Source: an uncultured Bacteroidia bacterium (lineage in GTDB: Bacteria > Bacteroidota > Bacteroidia > Bacteroidales > UBA932). From it: DNA of 64,000 bases. Location of the stretch: the NCBI GenBank assembly GCA_902798975.1, contig CADBYT010000001.1, positions 1 through 64,000 on the forward strand, written 5' to 3'. Shown piece by piece: positions 17,093 to 27,966 of this stretch (positions are counted from its first letter, which is position 1; each line of letters opens with the position of its first letter). A program made the position numbers and the translations under genes. The notes below the pieces were generated by a model. It did not search any database, was not told the DNA's origin, and worked only from the letters and a program-made list of their open reading frames with translations.

Positions 17093-18277
17093 TTAGCGAA
17101 TGGCGGAGGCAAGGGATTCGAGGGCGGCCTGCAGATTCGCGCGGGGACAGCCGACGTTGAGTCGCATGAAGCCTTCGCCCTCGGGACCGAAAACGGTGCC
17201 GTCGTTCAGCGCCAGGCGCGCCTTGTTCACGAACAGATCCACCAGGGCGGGCTGGGGGAGGCCCAGTTTGCGGCAGTCCAGCCAGACGAGGAACGACGCC
17301 TGCGGCCGGACGGCGCGGACCTGCGGCAGATTCGCACGCAGCCAGCCGTCCACGAAGTTTATGTTACCCTGCACGTAATCAAGCATTTCCGCGCGCCAGG
17401 CCTTGCCCGCTTCCGTGTAGGCCGCACGGGTAGCCTCGGCCGAGAAGATGGGCGGGTAGTCCGTCTCGTTGGACTCGATATACTTGAAGAATTTCCCGGC
17501 GAGCGCCGGGTTCTGGATGATCACGTACGAACTCACCACGCCCGCGATGTTGAAGGTTTTGGACGGGGCCATGAAGGTAATGGCGCAGCGGGCGGCCGTC
17601 TCGCTGACGGATGCGAACGGAATATGCTTCCGTTCGCCGAGCACCATCTCGCAATGGATCTCGTCGGAGACGACGATGATGCCGTGACTATCGCAGATTT
17701 CCGCCAGGCGGCGCAGCACCTCCGCCGGGAAGCAGACGCCACCTGGGTTGTGGGGATTGCAGAGGAGCAGCATCCTCGTCCGGTCGTCGATCTTGCGCTC
17801 CAGGTCCTCCAGATCCATCTCGTAGCGCTCCAGGAAACCCTCGGCGTCATAGACGGGACGCAGGGGATTGTTCACCACCTCGAAGCCGCTCTCCTCCGCC
17901 ACGATGCGGAACGGATGATAAACGGGCTTCTGGATGATAACCTTGTCGCCGGGCTGCAGGAAGCAGCGCTCAGCGAAGCCGAAACCCTTCACGATGCCCG
18001 GCACGTAGCGGAAATCCTTCGCGGGCACCTTCCAGCCGTGCAGTTCCTCCACCCAGCGGGACACGATCTCGAAATAATCCTCGCCCGTGACAGGGTAGCC
18101 CAGCACCGGATGGTCCAGGCGCCGCCGCAGCGCGTCGAGGATGAAATCCGGCGTGCGGAAATCCATATCCGCGACCCAGAGGGCGTTCAGGTCCGAACGG
18201 CCGAAACTCTCTTTGAGTGAATCATATTTGTAGCAGCGCGTGCCGCGCCTGTCAATCATCTCGTCGAAATCGTACAT
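17093..18277 (-). CDS. PatB/MalY-type pyridoxal-phosphate C-S lyase or aminotransferase
   Basis: A 394-residue fold-type I PLP enzyme. It has ALWVADMDF, the cofactor-stacking CNPHNPGG, VSDEIHCEMVLG and the PLP lysine in MAPSKTFNIAG (near residue 233). These are typical of PatB/MalY cystathionine beta-lyases, which cleave cystathionine or cysteine conjugates. The start MYDFDEMIDRRGT was preferred over an ATG 5 codons upstream. It ends 18 bp before the nitroreductase remnant and is likely its upstream operon partner. Confidence 0.88.
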   Translation of the reverse strand: MYDFDEMIDRRGTRCYKYDSLKESFGRSDLNALWVADMDFRTPDFILDALRRRLDHPVLGYPVTGEDYFEIVSRWVEELHGWKVPAKDFRYVPGIVKGFGFAERCFLQPGDKVIIQKPVYHPFRIVAEESGFEVVNNPLRPVYDAEGFLERYEMDLEDLERKIDDRTRMLLLCNPHNPGGVCFPAEVLRRLAEICDSHGIIVVSDEIHCEMVLGERKHIPFASVSETAARCAITFMAPSKTFNIAGVVSSYVIIQNPALAGKFFKYIESNETDYPPIFSAEATRAAYTEAGKAWRAEMLDYVQGNINFVDGWLRANLPQVRAVRPQASFLVWLDCRKLGLPQPALVDLFVNKARLALNDGTVFGPEGEGFMRLNVGCPRANLQAALESLASAIR

Positions 18278-18303
18278 AGGATGAAAAATCAAAAGTCAAA
18301 ACA

Positions 18304-18332
18304 CAAAAATACTGAATTTTTGTATAACTTTG
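18304..18332. promoter_or_regulatory. Divergent promoters for patB-like gene and porin/pot operon
   Basis: Minus strand TATTTTTG (18304-18311) faces the PatB-like gene 27 bp away. Plus strand TAACTTTG (18325-18332) faces the porin gene 38 bp away. Both match the -7 consensus, and the two start regions overlap, so they may interfere. Confidence 0.6.
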
Positions 18333-18369
18333 CGCCGTAGTTATTACCAACCCTCTTTTATGGTTAGAA

Positions 18370-19422
18370 ATGAAGAAATACCTTTTATCGATCGCAGCGC
18401 TGCTGCTCGGCTTGCTTGCGCACTCGCAAGAGGCTGACGAACTCGGTAATTATGCCGAGCTCTCCGTTGTTGCCCGTCTGGATGCGAACCCTTATTTCGG
18501 TAACGAACCTGAATTCACACTCGGCAATTCTTCGATTTACACCCTTTTCACCGGCTCCGCTTCGGAGCACTTCTCCTGGGCGCTGCAGAACCACTGGTTC
18601 AGCGGCAATTCCTTCCTGGGCCCCGAGGCCGATCCTTTCGACCAGTTCAAGGGTCTCGGCTACTCCGATAACACGAATTTCCTCGACCTGGCGAATGTCA
18701 CCCTGACCTTCGGCAGCTGGAACTTCACCCTCGGCAAGCAGTGCATCCTGACGGACGGCCACGAATACGACGATGACGACTGGGACGTCTACACCGGCCT
18801 CGCCACACCGCTCTGGAACGGCCTCGCCTGCTATCAGTGGGGCGGCCAGGTGACCTGGATCTCGCCTTCGGAGTCGACGGCTTTCAGCCTCCAGATGACC
18901 ACCTCGCCCTTCGGCGAGCGTCCCTTCAGCAGCGGCCTCTGGGCCTGGTCCGCACAGTGGGTGGGCGGATACAACTGGTTCCTGCCGACCTGGAGCGTGA
19001 GCCTGCTCCAGAGCATGGACGACGCTGATCCCAACCCGATCCGCCGCAACAACTGGCTTATCAGCCTGGGTAACACCTTCGATCTCGGCGCCTGGACCAT
19101 TTCCCTGGACTGGAGCAACACCGGCGGTTTCAGCAGCATCGACAACGGCCTGCTCAAAGGCAACACCTTCCACGGCCGCGTGAGCTATATGCCCGGCGAG
19201 CACTGGAACTTCGCCCTGCAGGGTAACTATGTTACCTCGACAATTGATGCAAACGTTAATGGTTCAACAAAATGGTGGAACGCCGGTGCCATCGCCGAGT
19301 TCTTCCCGCTGAGCGACTCGGACGCCCTGCGCCTGCACGCCTATGTCGCCTACGACGCCCAGGTGGAAGCCTTCTTCTTCAAAGTGGGCCTCCGCTACAA
19401 CCTGACCTTCAATCTCTGGTAG
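18370..19422 (+). CDS. Outer-membrane beta-barrel (porin-like) protein of the polyamine uptake cluster
   Basis: A 350-residue protein with a signal peptide ([20 protein letters not shown]) followed by many alternating aromatic strands ([22 protein letters not shown]). It ends in an aromatic residue (NLTFNLW), typical of barrels inserted by BAM. No SusC-type plug or TonB box is seen. It lies 4 bp before potA on the same strand, so it probably provides the outer-membrane passage for the polyamine importer; this is inference from position. Confidence 0.75.
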   Translation: MKKYLLSIAALLLGLLAHSQEADELGNYAELSVVARLDANPYFGNEPEFTLGNSSIYTLFTGSASEHFSWALQNHWFSGNSFLGPEADPFDQFKGLGYSDNTNFLDLANVTLTFGSWNFTLGKQCILTDGHEYDDDDWDVYTGLATPLWNGLACYQWGGQVTWISPSESTAFSLQMTTSPFGERPFSSGLWAWSAQWVGGYNWFLPTWSVSLLQSMDDADPNPIRRNNWLISLGNTFDLGAWTISLDWSNTGGFSSIDNGLLKGNTFHGRVSYMPGEHWNFALQGNYVTSTIDANVNGSTKWWNAGAIAEFFPLSDSDALRLHAYVAYDAQVEAFFFKVGLRYNLTFNLW

Positions 19423-19426
19423 GGGA

Positions 19427-20807
<1,381 letters not shown>

Positions 20808-20818
<11 letters not shown>

Positions 20819-21572
20819 CCACTGGAGCATACCTTACGTGGTCTTCATGGCCATTTTCGTGGTGCTGCCGCTCGTCCTGGTGATGGTATATGCCTTCCAG
20901 GACGGTACGGGGCATTTCACGCTGGCCAACATCACCCGCTTCTTCACCGACGCCGACGCGCTCACCACCTTTGCGGTGTCGCTCGAGATCGCCATCGAGA
21001 ACACGCTGATCTGCATCCTGCTCGGCTATCCCGCCGCCTGGATCCTGGCCAACAAGGACCTGAACCGCAGCGCGATCACCATCATCCTGTTCATCATGCC
21101 GATGTGGATCAACGCCCTGATGCGCACGCTCGCGACGGCCGAGATCTTCAACATGCTCGGCATCCGGCTGGGCAAGGGGACCCTGCTCTTCGGTATGGTC
21201 TACGACTACCTGCCGTTCATGATCTACCCGATCTACAACGTGCTGGCCAAGATGGACAAATCCTACCAGGAGGCGGCCCAGGACCTGGGCGCCACCCCGT
21301 GGAAAGTGTTCTGGAAGGTCACCGTCCCGCTCTCGATGCCCGGCGTCTGGAGCGGCGTGCTGATGGTCTTCATGCCGACGGTGAGCACCTTCGCCATCTC
21401 GGAATTCCTGACCAACAACAAGATCAAGCTTTTCGGTACCATCATCCAGGAGAACATCAACTCCTCGATGTGGAACTACGGCGCGGCGCTGGCCTTCTTC
21501 ATGCTCATCATCATCGGAATCACGACGCTGTTCACCGGCGACCAGAAAGAAGCGGAGGAGGCGCTGATCTAA
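20808..21572 (+). CDS. potB: Polyamine ABC transporter permease PotB
   Basis: A 254-residue binding-protein-dependent permease with about six membrane helices. The EAA loop [20 protein letters not shown] (near residues 154-173) contacts the ATPase. The start overlaps the end of potA, indicating coupled translation. It pairs with PotC to form the inner-membrane channel. Confidence 0.92.
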
Positions 21573-21578
21573 GGGAGC

Positions 21579-22379
21579 ATGAAAAGATTCCTCGCCAAGA
21601 CCTACATCTGGATCCTGCTGATCCTGCTCTACACCCCGCTGATCCTCATCGCCGTCTTCTCCTTCACGGAGAGCAAGGTGCTGGGCAGCTGGACCGGGTT
21701 CTCGACCCGGCTCTATGAGAACCTCTTCACCGGCAGGATACAGGGGAGCGCCACGCTGCTCTCTGCCGTGGAGAACACGCTGCTGATCGCGCTGGTGTCC
21801 GCCGCCGTGGCCATGCTGCTCGGCACGGTCGCCGCCATCGGCATCTTCAACCTGCAGGGGCGCAAGCGGCGCGTCGTCAGCTTCCTGAACAACATCCCGA
21901 TGATCAACCCCGACGTCATCACGGGTGTCTCGCTCTTCCTGCTCTTCATCTTCCTGCACTTCAGCCAGGGCTACCTGACCGTCATCCTGGCGCACATCTC
22001 CTTCGGCACCCCGTATGTCGTGCTGAGCGTCCTGCCCAAGCTGCAGCAGATGAATCCGAACGTCTATGAAGCGGCGCTCGACCTGGGCGCAACCCCCGTG
22101 CAGGCCCTGCGGAAGGTGCTGATCCCGCAGCTGCGTCCCGGCATGGTGTCCGGCTTCATCCTGGCTTTCACGATGTCGCTGGACGACTTCGCCGTGACTT
22201 TCTTCACCCGGGGTACCATCGGTCTGGAGACCCTGTCCACCTACATCTACGCCGACGCGCGCAAGGGCGGCCTGACGCCGGAACTCCGGGCGCTCATGAC
22301 CCTGATTTTCCTGATTATCCTGATCCTGCTGATCGTCATCAACGTGCGGCAGGCCAAAATGAATAAAGACAAAGAATAA
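21579..22379 (+). CDS. potC: Polyamine ABC transporter permease PotC
   Basis: A 266-residue permease with about six helices and the EAA loop YEAALDLGATPVQALRKVLI near residues 164-183. It starts 6 bp after potB and ends 3 bp before the first substrate-binding protein gene. Confidence 0.92.
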   Translation: MKRFLAKTYIWILLILLYTPLILIAVFSFTESKVLGSWTGFSTRLYENLFTGRIQGSATLLSAVENTLLIALVSAAVAMLLGTVAAIGIFNLQGRKRRVVSFLNNIPMINPDVITGVSLFLLFIFLHFSQGYLTVILAHISFGTPYVVLSVLPKLQQMNPNVYEAALDLGATPVQALRKVLIPQLRPGMVSGFILAFTMSLDDFAVTFFTRGTIGLETLSTYIYADARKGGLTPELRALMTLIFLIILILLIVINVRQAKMNKDKE

Positions 22380-22382
22380 GAT

Positions 22383-23675
22383 ATGAAAAAAGCACTTACC
22401 CTTATTGCAGCCCTGGCGCTGCTGTGCAGCTGCGGCGCCGACCGGGAGCACATCCTGAAAGTGTACAACTGGTCCGACTACCTGGACACGGAAGTCATCG
22501 GCGAATTCGAGCAGTGGTATGAGGAGCAAACCGGCGAGCCGGTCAAAGTCATCCTCCAGACCTTCGACATCAACGAGACCATGCTCTCCAAGATCGAGAA
22601 AGGCCAGGAAGACTTCGACGTCGTCTGCCCGTCCGACTACATCATCGAGCGCATGCTCCAGAAGGACCTGCTGCTCCCCATCAGCCATGACTTCGGCGAC
22701 ACGCCCGACTACATCGACCAGTACATTTCGCCCTTCGTGAAGGAGAACTTCAACAAGATCGAGGGCGGCTCCAAGAACGCCAACGACTACGCCGTGGGCT
22801 ACATGTGGGGTACCGTGGGCATCATCTACAACCCGAAATACGTCAGCGACGAGGAAGCGTCCACCTGGAACATCTTCCGCAACCCCAAGTTCGAGGGCAA
22901 GATGTTCATGAAAGAAGACGCCCGCGACGTCTACTCGCAGGTGCTCATCTATCTTCGGCGCGAGGAGCTCGCGCGCGGCGAGGTCACCATGGACGAGCTG
23001 ATGCATGACTCCTCCGACAAGTCCATCGCCGACGTGGAAGCCTTCCTGGAGGAAGTGAAGCCGCTCGTGGCGGGCTGGGAGGCCGATTTCGGCAAGGACC
23101 AGATGGTGCAGGAGCGCGGCTGGGTGAGCCTGAACTGGAGCGGCGACGGCGTGTGGACGCGCATCCAGGCCGAACCCTTCGGCGTGCCCATCAAGTTCTC
23201 CTTCCCGAAAGAAGGATTCACTGTCTTCTTCGACGGCTGGGTGATCCCCAAATATGCCAGGAACACCAAGGCCGCCAGCTACTGGATCAACTTCATGAAC
23301 CGTCCGGACGTCGTCATCCGCAATGTCATCGAGACAGGATACGTGTCCTGTAATGCCGCTCCCGAGGTGCTGGAAGCCTTCGTCGACGACAGCTACGACC
23401 CCATCGACCTGAGCTACTTCTTCGGCCCGGACTACACGGCCGTGCGCACGGATCCCGTGCTGTATCCCGACCGCTCCGACATCGAGCGCACCGCGATGGA
23501 GCACGACTGGGGCGAGCGCTCCGAAGCCCTGCTGGCCATGTGGTCCCGCGTCAAGGGCGATAACGCCAGCGCGCTGACCTACATCATCATCGGGGCCGTC
23601 ATCGTGGCCGCTGCCGGATTCGCACTCAGTAAGCGAAACAAGAAAAAGAGCAAGCGGAACAAATACAAAAAGTAA
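22383..23675 (+). CDS. potD: Polyamine-binding lipoprotein PotD, copy 1, with C-terminal membrane anchor
   Basis: A 430-residue extracellular solute-binding protein. It has a lipoprotein signal (ALALLCSC with the modified Cys near residue 18), the PotD family opening KVYNWSDYLD, and WGTVGIIYNP in the middle. Unusually, the C-terminus carries a hydrophobic helix (YIIIGAVIVAAAGFAL) followed by a very basic tail (KRNKKKSKRNKYKK). The protein therefore seems held in the inner membrane at both ends. A second, closely related gene follows 30 bp downstream. Confidence 0.9.
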   Translation: MKKALTLIAALALLCSCGADREHILKVYNWSDYLDTEVIGEFEQWYEEQTGEPVKVILQTFDINETMLSKIEKGQEDFDVVCPSDYIIERMLQKDLLLPISHDFGDTPDYIDQYISPFVKENFNKIEGGSKNANDYAVGYMWGTVGIIYNPKYVSDEEASTWNIFRNPKFEGKMFMKEDARDVYSQVLIYLRREELARGEVTMDELMHDSSDKSIADVEAFLEEVKPLVAGWEADFGKDQMVQERGWVSLNWSGDGVWTRIQAEPFGVPIKFSFPKEGFTVFFDGWVIPKYARNTKAASYWINFMNRPDVVIRNVIETGYVSCNAAPEVLEAFVDDSYDPIDLSYFFGPDYTAVRTDPVLYPDRSDIERTAMEHDWGERSEALLAMWSRVKGDNASALTYIIIGAVIVAAAGFALSKRNKKKSKRNKYKK

Positions 23676-23705
23676 TTTTTTATTATCTTCGCGAAAACAA
23701 ACCAC

Positions 23706-25010
23706 ATGGTTATTTCGCGAAGAATTTTTTTAAGGGGACTCCTTCTCCCGCTGCTCGCAGCGCTGGTCTGCGGATGCAGCGGCGACCGGGAACATATCCT
23801 GCGGGTATACAACTGGTCGGACTACCTGGACCTCTCGGTCATCGAAGATTTCGAGCAGTGGTACGAGGAGCAGACCGGCGAGCCCGTCAAGGTCATCTAC
23901 AACACCTACGAAAACAACGAGCACCTGCTTTCCAAGATCGAGAAAAGCCATGAGGACTGCGATGTCGCCTGCCCGTCGGACTATCTCATCGAGCGCCTGC
24001 TCCAGAAGGATCTGTTGCTTCCCATCAGCCATGACTTCGGCGCCACGCCCGACTACACCGACAGCATCTCACCCTTCATCCGCGCCTGTTTCGACAAGAT
24101 CGAGGGCGGGGGAAAGAACGGTAACGACTATGCCGTAGCCAACAACTGGGGCACCACCGGCCTCATCTACAACGTCAAGTATGTCACCGACGAGGAAGCC
24201 TCCAGCTGGAACATCCTGCGCAACCCCAGATTCGCAGACAGGATCTTCATCAAGGATTCCGCCCGCGACGTCTTCTCGCAGATTATTCTCTACCTGCGCC
24301 AGGACGACCTCCGCAGCGGCAAGGTCACGATGGACGACCTGATGCACGACTCCTCCGACGAGGCCATCGCCGACGTGGAAGCCTTCCTGAAGGAAGTAAA
24401 GCCGTTCGTGGCGGGCTGGGAGGCCGATTTCGGCAAGGACCAGATGGTGCAGGAGCGCGGCTGGATCAGCCTGAGCTGGAGCGGGGAAGGCGTCTGGACC
24501 GCCGAACAGGCGGAGCCGCTGGGCATCGAGCTCAAGTACTCCCTTCCCAAGGAAGGATTCACGGTCTGGCTCGACGGCTGGGTGATCCCCAAATACGCCA
24601 AAAACGCCAAAGCAGCCAGCTACTGGATCAATTTCATGTCCCGTCCGGACATCGCCATCCGCAATGTCAAGGAAACGGGCTATGCTTCCGCCAACGGCTC
24701 GAAGGAAGTGCTGGACGCCTTCATCGACGACAAGTACGAGCCCATCAATCTGTGCTATTTCTTCGGCCCCGAAGCCGCCTCCGCCCGCGTCAATCCCGTG
24801 CTGTATCCGGACGCCGAATCCATCCGGGTCGCGACGATGGAGCATGACTGGGGCGACCGTACGCCCGCCCTGGATGCCATGTGGAGCCGCGTGAAAGGGG
24901 AGAGCGCCAACGCCGTGATGATCTTCGGCGTAGGCTTCCTCCTCGCCCTGCTGCTGGGCGTGGCCTACTACCGCCGTTTCCACGGCAAGGGAAGCGAGCA
25001 AACCAGCTAG
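23706..25010 (+). CDS. potD: Polyamine-binding lipoprotein PotD, copy 2
   Basis: A 434-residue paralogue of the preceding gene, with a lipobox in AALVCGCSG, the same KVYNWSDYLD-like start (RVYNWSDYLD) and a C-terminal helix (MIFGVGFLLALLLGVAYY). Long stretches are near-identical at DNA level; for example about 57 bp at 23068-23124 and 24407-24463 match. This points to recent duplication or gene conversion. The signal peptide differs and starts with an arginine-rich VISRRIFLRG. Substrate-facing differences (ILQTFDIN against IYNTYENN) suggest the two may bind different polyamines. The gene ends in a CTAG shared with the convergent tdh stop. Confidence 0.9.
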   Translation: MVISRRIFLRGLLLPLLAALVCGCSGDREHILRVYNWSDYLDLSVIEDFEQWYEEQTGEPVKVIYNTYENNEHLLSKIEKSHEDCDVACPSDYLIERLLQKDLLLPISHDFGATPDYTDSISPFIRACFDKIEGGGKNGNDYAVANNWGTTGLIYNVKYVTDEEASSWNILRNPRFADRIFIKDSARDVFSQIILYLRQDDLRSGKVTMDDLMHDSSDEAIADVEAFLKEVKPFVAGWEADFGKDQMVQERGWISLSWSGEGVWTAEQAEPLGIELKYSLPKEGFTVWLDGWVIPKYAKNAKAASYWINFMSRPDIAIRNVKETGYASANGSKEVLDAFIDDKYEPINLCYFFGPEAASARVNPVLYPDAESIRVATMEHDWGDRTPALDAMWSRVKGESANAVMIFGVGFLLALLLGVAYYRRFHGKGSEQTS

Positions 25011-25960
25011 AGCAGCTTCTCCCGCAAATGCTTGATCATATCCTTGGTCATCGTCTCCAGATTGTAGGACGGTGACCATCCCCATTCCTTGCGGGCGCAG
25101 ACGTCATCCATCTTGTTCGGCCAGGAATCGGCGATCGCCTGGCGGACCGGATCCACCTCGTAGCGCATCGTGAAATTGGGATAATGCTTGCGGATGGCGT
25201 CGTAGACCTCTTCCGGATCGAAGCTCATCGACGCGATGTTGAAGGCGTTGCGGTGCACCAGATAGCGCGGATCCGCCTCCATCAGGTTGATGGCGGCCTT
25301 GATCGCGTCCGGCATGTACATCATGTCCATGTAGGTGCCGTGCGCCAGCGGGCAGACGAACTCCTCGCCCTTGACGGCCGCATAATAGATCTCGACCGCA
25401 TAGTCCGTGGTGCCGCCGCCGGGCAGGGTCTTGTAGGAAATCAGGCCCGGGAAGCGCACGGAACGCGTGTCCACGCCATATTTATGGAAATAATAATCGC
25501 TCAGCAGCTCGGTCGCCACCTTGGTCACGCCGTACATCGAAGTCGGGCGCTGGATGGTGTCCTGCGGGGTGTTGTCGCGCGGCGTATCCGGCCCGAAGGA
25601 GCCGATGGAAGACGGCGTGAAGACGGCGCAATGCTTCTCCCGCGCCACTTCGAGAATGTTGATCAGGCCGTTCATCTGGATGTCCCAGGCCTTGAGCGGC
25701 AGGCGCTCGGCGGTGGCGGAGAGCAGGGCGGCGAGGTTGTAGATGGTGTCGATGTCGTATTTGTCCACGATCTCGGCGATCTGCTTGGCGTTGCAGACGT
25801 TCGCCTGCTCGGCGGGGCCGCTCTCAAGCAAGTCGCCCGTGGGGGCGGAACCGGGAATATAACCGGCCACGATGCGGCCGTAATGGTAAATCTTGCGGAG
25901 TTTCATCGTGAGTTCCGAACCGATCTGGCCGGTGGAACCAATGACGAGAACATTTTTCAT
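25007..25960 (-). CDS. tdh: L-threonine 3-dehydrogenase, SDR/epimerase type
   Basis: A 317-residue extended short-chain dehydrogenase with NAD motif GSTGQIG (residues 8-14) and the catalytic YGVTK. The sequence RFPGLISYKTLPGGGTTDYA is typical of the epimerase-like threonine dehydrogenases of Bacteroidota. It oxidises threonine to 2-amino-3-ketobutyrate, which the product of the divergent kbl gene then cleaves. Its stop overlaps that of potD copy 2 by 4 bp. Confidence 0.9.
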   Translation of the reverse strand: MKNVLVIGSTGQIGSELTMKLRKIYHYGRIVAGYIPGSAPTGDLLESGPAEQANVCNAKQIAEIVDKYDIDTIYNLAALLSATAERLPLKAWDIQMNGLINILEVAREKHCAVFTPSSIGSFGPDTPRDNTPQDTIQRPTSMYGVTKVATELLSDYYFHKYGVDTRSVRFPGLISYKTLPGGGTTDYAVEIYYAAVKGEEFVCPLAHGTYMDMMYMPDAIKAAINLMEADPRYLVHRNAFNIASMSFDPEEVYDAIRKHYPNFTMRYEVDPVRQAIADSWPNKMDDVCARKEWGWSPSYNLETMTKDMIKHLREKLL

Positions 25961-25991
25961 AAGTGTGTTTCGCGTGCTATTAATTATTACG

Positions 25992-26008
25992 CAAATTTAT
26001 TAAATTTG
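25992..26008. promoter_or_regulatory. Back-to-back promoters for tdh and kbl
   Basis: Minus strand TAAATTTG at 25992-25999 (towards tdh) and plus strand TAAATTTG at 26001-26008 (towards kbl) are separated by one base. The symmetry means one regulator could control both threonine-degradation genes. Confidence 0.65.
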
Positions 26009-26040
26009 TGGGAGAAAACGCTAATAAATCCACATAATTT

Positions 26041-27231
26041 ATGTACGGAAAGTTTCAATCTCATCTTCAGCAGGAACTTAAGGCCATCGACGAGGCCGGC
26101 CTCTACAAACGCGAACGCACCATCTGTTCCCCGCAGGGAGCGGAGATCACCCTGGAAGGCGGCAGCACCGCCCTGAATTTCTGCGCCAACAACTACCTCG
26201 GACTCTCCGACAACCCGCGCCTGATCGCCGCCGCGAAGAAGGCCCTCGACGAGCGCGGCTTCGGCATGTCCTCGGTCCGCTTCATCTGCGGCTGCCAGGA
26301 CCTGCACCGCGAACTGGAAAAGGCCATTTCCGCCTATTTCCATACGGATGACACCATTCTCTACGCCGCCTGCTTCGACGCCAACGGCGGCGTCTTCGAG
26401 CCCCTGCTGACCGCCGAGGACGCCATCATCTCCGACGCGCTCAACCACGCCTCCATCATCGACGGCGTGCGCCTCTGCAAGGCCGTCCGCTACCGCTACG
26501 CGAACGCGGACATGACCGAGCTCGAGAAGTGCCTCCAGGAGGCCCAGGCGCAGCGTTTCCGCATCATCGTGACCGACGGCGTCTTCTCCATGGACGGCAA
26601 CGTGGCCCCGATGGACAAGATCTGCGAGCTGGCCGAGAAATACGACGCACTGGTGATGGTGGACGAGAGCCACAGCGCCGGAGTCGTGGGCCCGAAAGGC
26701 CGCGGCGTGGCCGAACTGTACAATCTCTACGGCCGCATCGACATCCACACCGGCACGCTGGGCAAGAGCTTCGGCGGCGCCGTGGGCGGCTTCACCACCG
26801 GCCAGCAGGAAATTATCGACATGCTTCGCCAGCGCAGCCGTCCGTATCTCTTCTCCAATTCGCTGCCGCCGATGATCTGCGCCGCCGGCATCGAACTCTT
26901 CAAGATGCTCGGGGAGAGCGACGAGCTGCACGACCGCCAGCAGGAGAACGTGGCCTACTTCCGCGACCGGATGATCGCGGCCGGATTCGACATCAAACCC
27001 ACGCAGAGCGCCATCTGCGCCGTGATGCTCTACGATGCGCCGCTCTCGCAGAAGTTCGCCGCCGCCATGGCGAAGGAGGGGATCTTCGTGACCGGATTCT
27101 ACTATCCGGTCGTCCCGAAGGGGCAGGCGCGCATCCGCGTGCAGCTGTCCGCCGCACACACGCGCGAGCAGTTGGACAAGGCCATCGCCGCCTTCATCAA
27201 GGTCGGGAAAGAGCTCGGCGTATTGAAGTAG
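26041..27231 (+). CDS. kbl: Glycine C-acetyltransferase (2-amino-3-ketobutyrate CoA ligase)
   Basis: A 396-residue alpha-oxoamine synthase family PLP enzyme. It has NNYLGLSDNPRL, VMVDESHSAGVVGPKGRG and the PLP lysine in GTLGKSFGGAVGGFTTG (near residue 242). It converts 2-amino-3-ketobutyrate and CoA to glycine and acetyl-CoA. It is divergent from tdh. Its TAG stop overlaps the first base of a palindromic element. Confidence 0.95.
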   Translation: MYGKFQSHLQQELKAIDEAGLYKRERTICSPQGAEITLEGGSTALNFCANNYLGLSDNPRLIAAAKKALDERGFGMSSVRFICGCQDLHRELEKAISAYFHTDDTILYAACFDANGGVFEPLLTAEDAIISDALNHASIIDGVRLCKAVRYRYANADMTELEKCLQEAQAQRFRIIVTDGVFSMDGNVAPMDKICELAEKYDALVMVDESHSAGVVGPKGRGVAELYNLYGRIDIHTGTLGKSFGGAVGGFTTGQQEIIDMLRQRSRPYLFSNSLPPMICAAGIELFKMLGESDELHDRQQENVAYFRDRMIAAGFDIKPTQSAICAVMLYDAPLSQKFAAAMAKEGIFVTGFYYPVVPKGQARIRVQLSAAHTREQLDKAIAAFIKVGKELGVLK

Positions 27232-27288
27232 ATCCCCGATCAGGTCGGGGATGACGGATCGTCATTGCCGGCCCCGACCGGCAATCTC
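27231..27288. repeat. Two palindromic elements after kbl
   Basis: GATCCCCGATCAGG, then TCGGGGATGACG at 27231-27256, and an inverted element GTCATTGCCGG, then CCGGCAATCTC at 27261-27288. The first begins with the last base of the kbl stop codon. Together they may form the 3' hairpins of the kbl transcript. Confidence 0.8.
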
Positions 27289-27296
27289 CATGCACC

Positions 27297-27941
27297 ATGA
27301 CACCGACCGTCGAATACCTGGAAGAGCGCTTCGACACATTCAACCGGATGTGTTTCGACGGCGCTCTTCCGCGTATTCCGATCAAGCTGAGCCGCGCCCG
27401 CACCTTCGTCGGGCGGCTCGTTTACCGCCCCGTGCGCGACTGGCGGGGCAGGGTGGTGCGGCGCGAGGATTTCGTGCTCCGCATCAGCACGTATTTCGAC
27501 CTGCCGGAGGCGGAGGTCGAGGACACGCTCATCCATGAGATGATCCATTACTGGATTGCCTGGAAGGGGATCCAGGACACGTCCACGCACGGGCGGGAGT
27601 TCCGCCGCATCATGAAGGAGATCAACACCTTGCACGGCCGGCACCTGACCATTTCGCACAAGTCTACGCCCGAGGAGCAGGACCGCGACACGCGCGTCCG
27701 GGACCACTGGCTCTGCGTCTCGCAGCTCGCCGACGGGCGCACGGCGCTGACCGTCGTCGCGAAGCCCCGCATCGCCCGGATCAAACGCGCCTTCCGCTGG
27801 TCTCCGACCGTCCGCAGCCAAACTTGGTATCACAGCCGCGATCCCTGGTTCAACCGTTTCCCCCGCTGCCGCAGCCCCAAACTCTTTCCGGTCGACCCGA
27901 CCGTCCTCCAGCCGCACCTCGACGGGGCGGAGCCCCTGTAG
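27297..27941 (+). CDS. SprT-like zinc metallopeptidase domain protein
   Basis: A 214-residue protein with the zinc-protease helix LIHEMIHYW (HExxH near residues 81-85) and a third ligand His in STHGREFRRI (near residue 101). The domain is SprT/SPRTN-like; members degrade DNA-crosslinked proteins in eukaryotes, but bacterial roles are unclear. The C-terminal 80 residues are rich in Arg, Pro and aromatics and could bind nucleic acid. It starts 8 bp after the palindromic elements. Confidence 0.8.
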   Translation: MTPTVEYLEERFDTFNRMCFDGALPRIPIKLSRARTFVGRLVYRPVRDWRGRVVRREDFVLRISTYFDLPEAEVEDTLIHEMIHYWIAWKGIQDTSTHGREFRRIMKEINTLHGRHLTISHKSTPEEQDRDTRVRDHWLCVSQLADGRTALTVVAKPRIARIKRAFRWSPTVRSQTWYHSRDPWFNRFPRCRSPKLFPVDPTVLQPHLDGAEPL

Positions 27942-27966
27942 GCTATTCGCCGGCCGGCGCGAAAAG

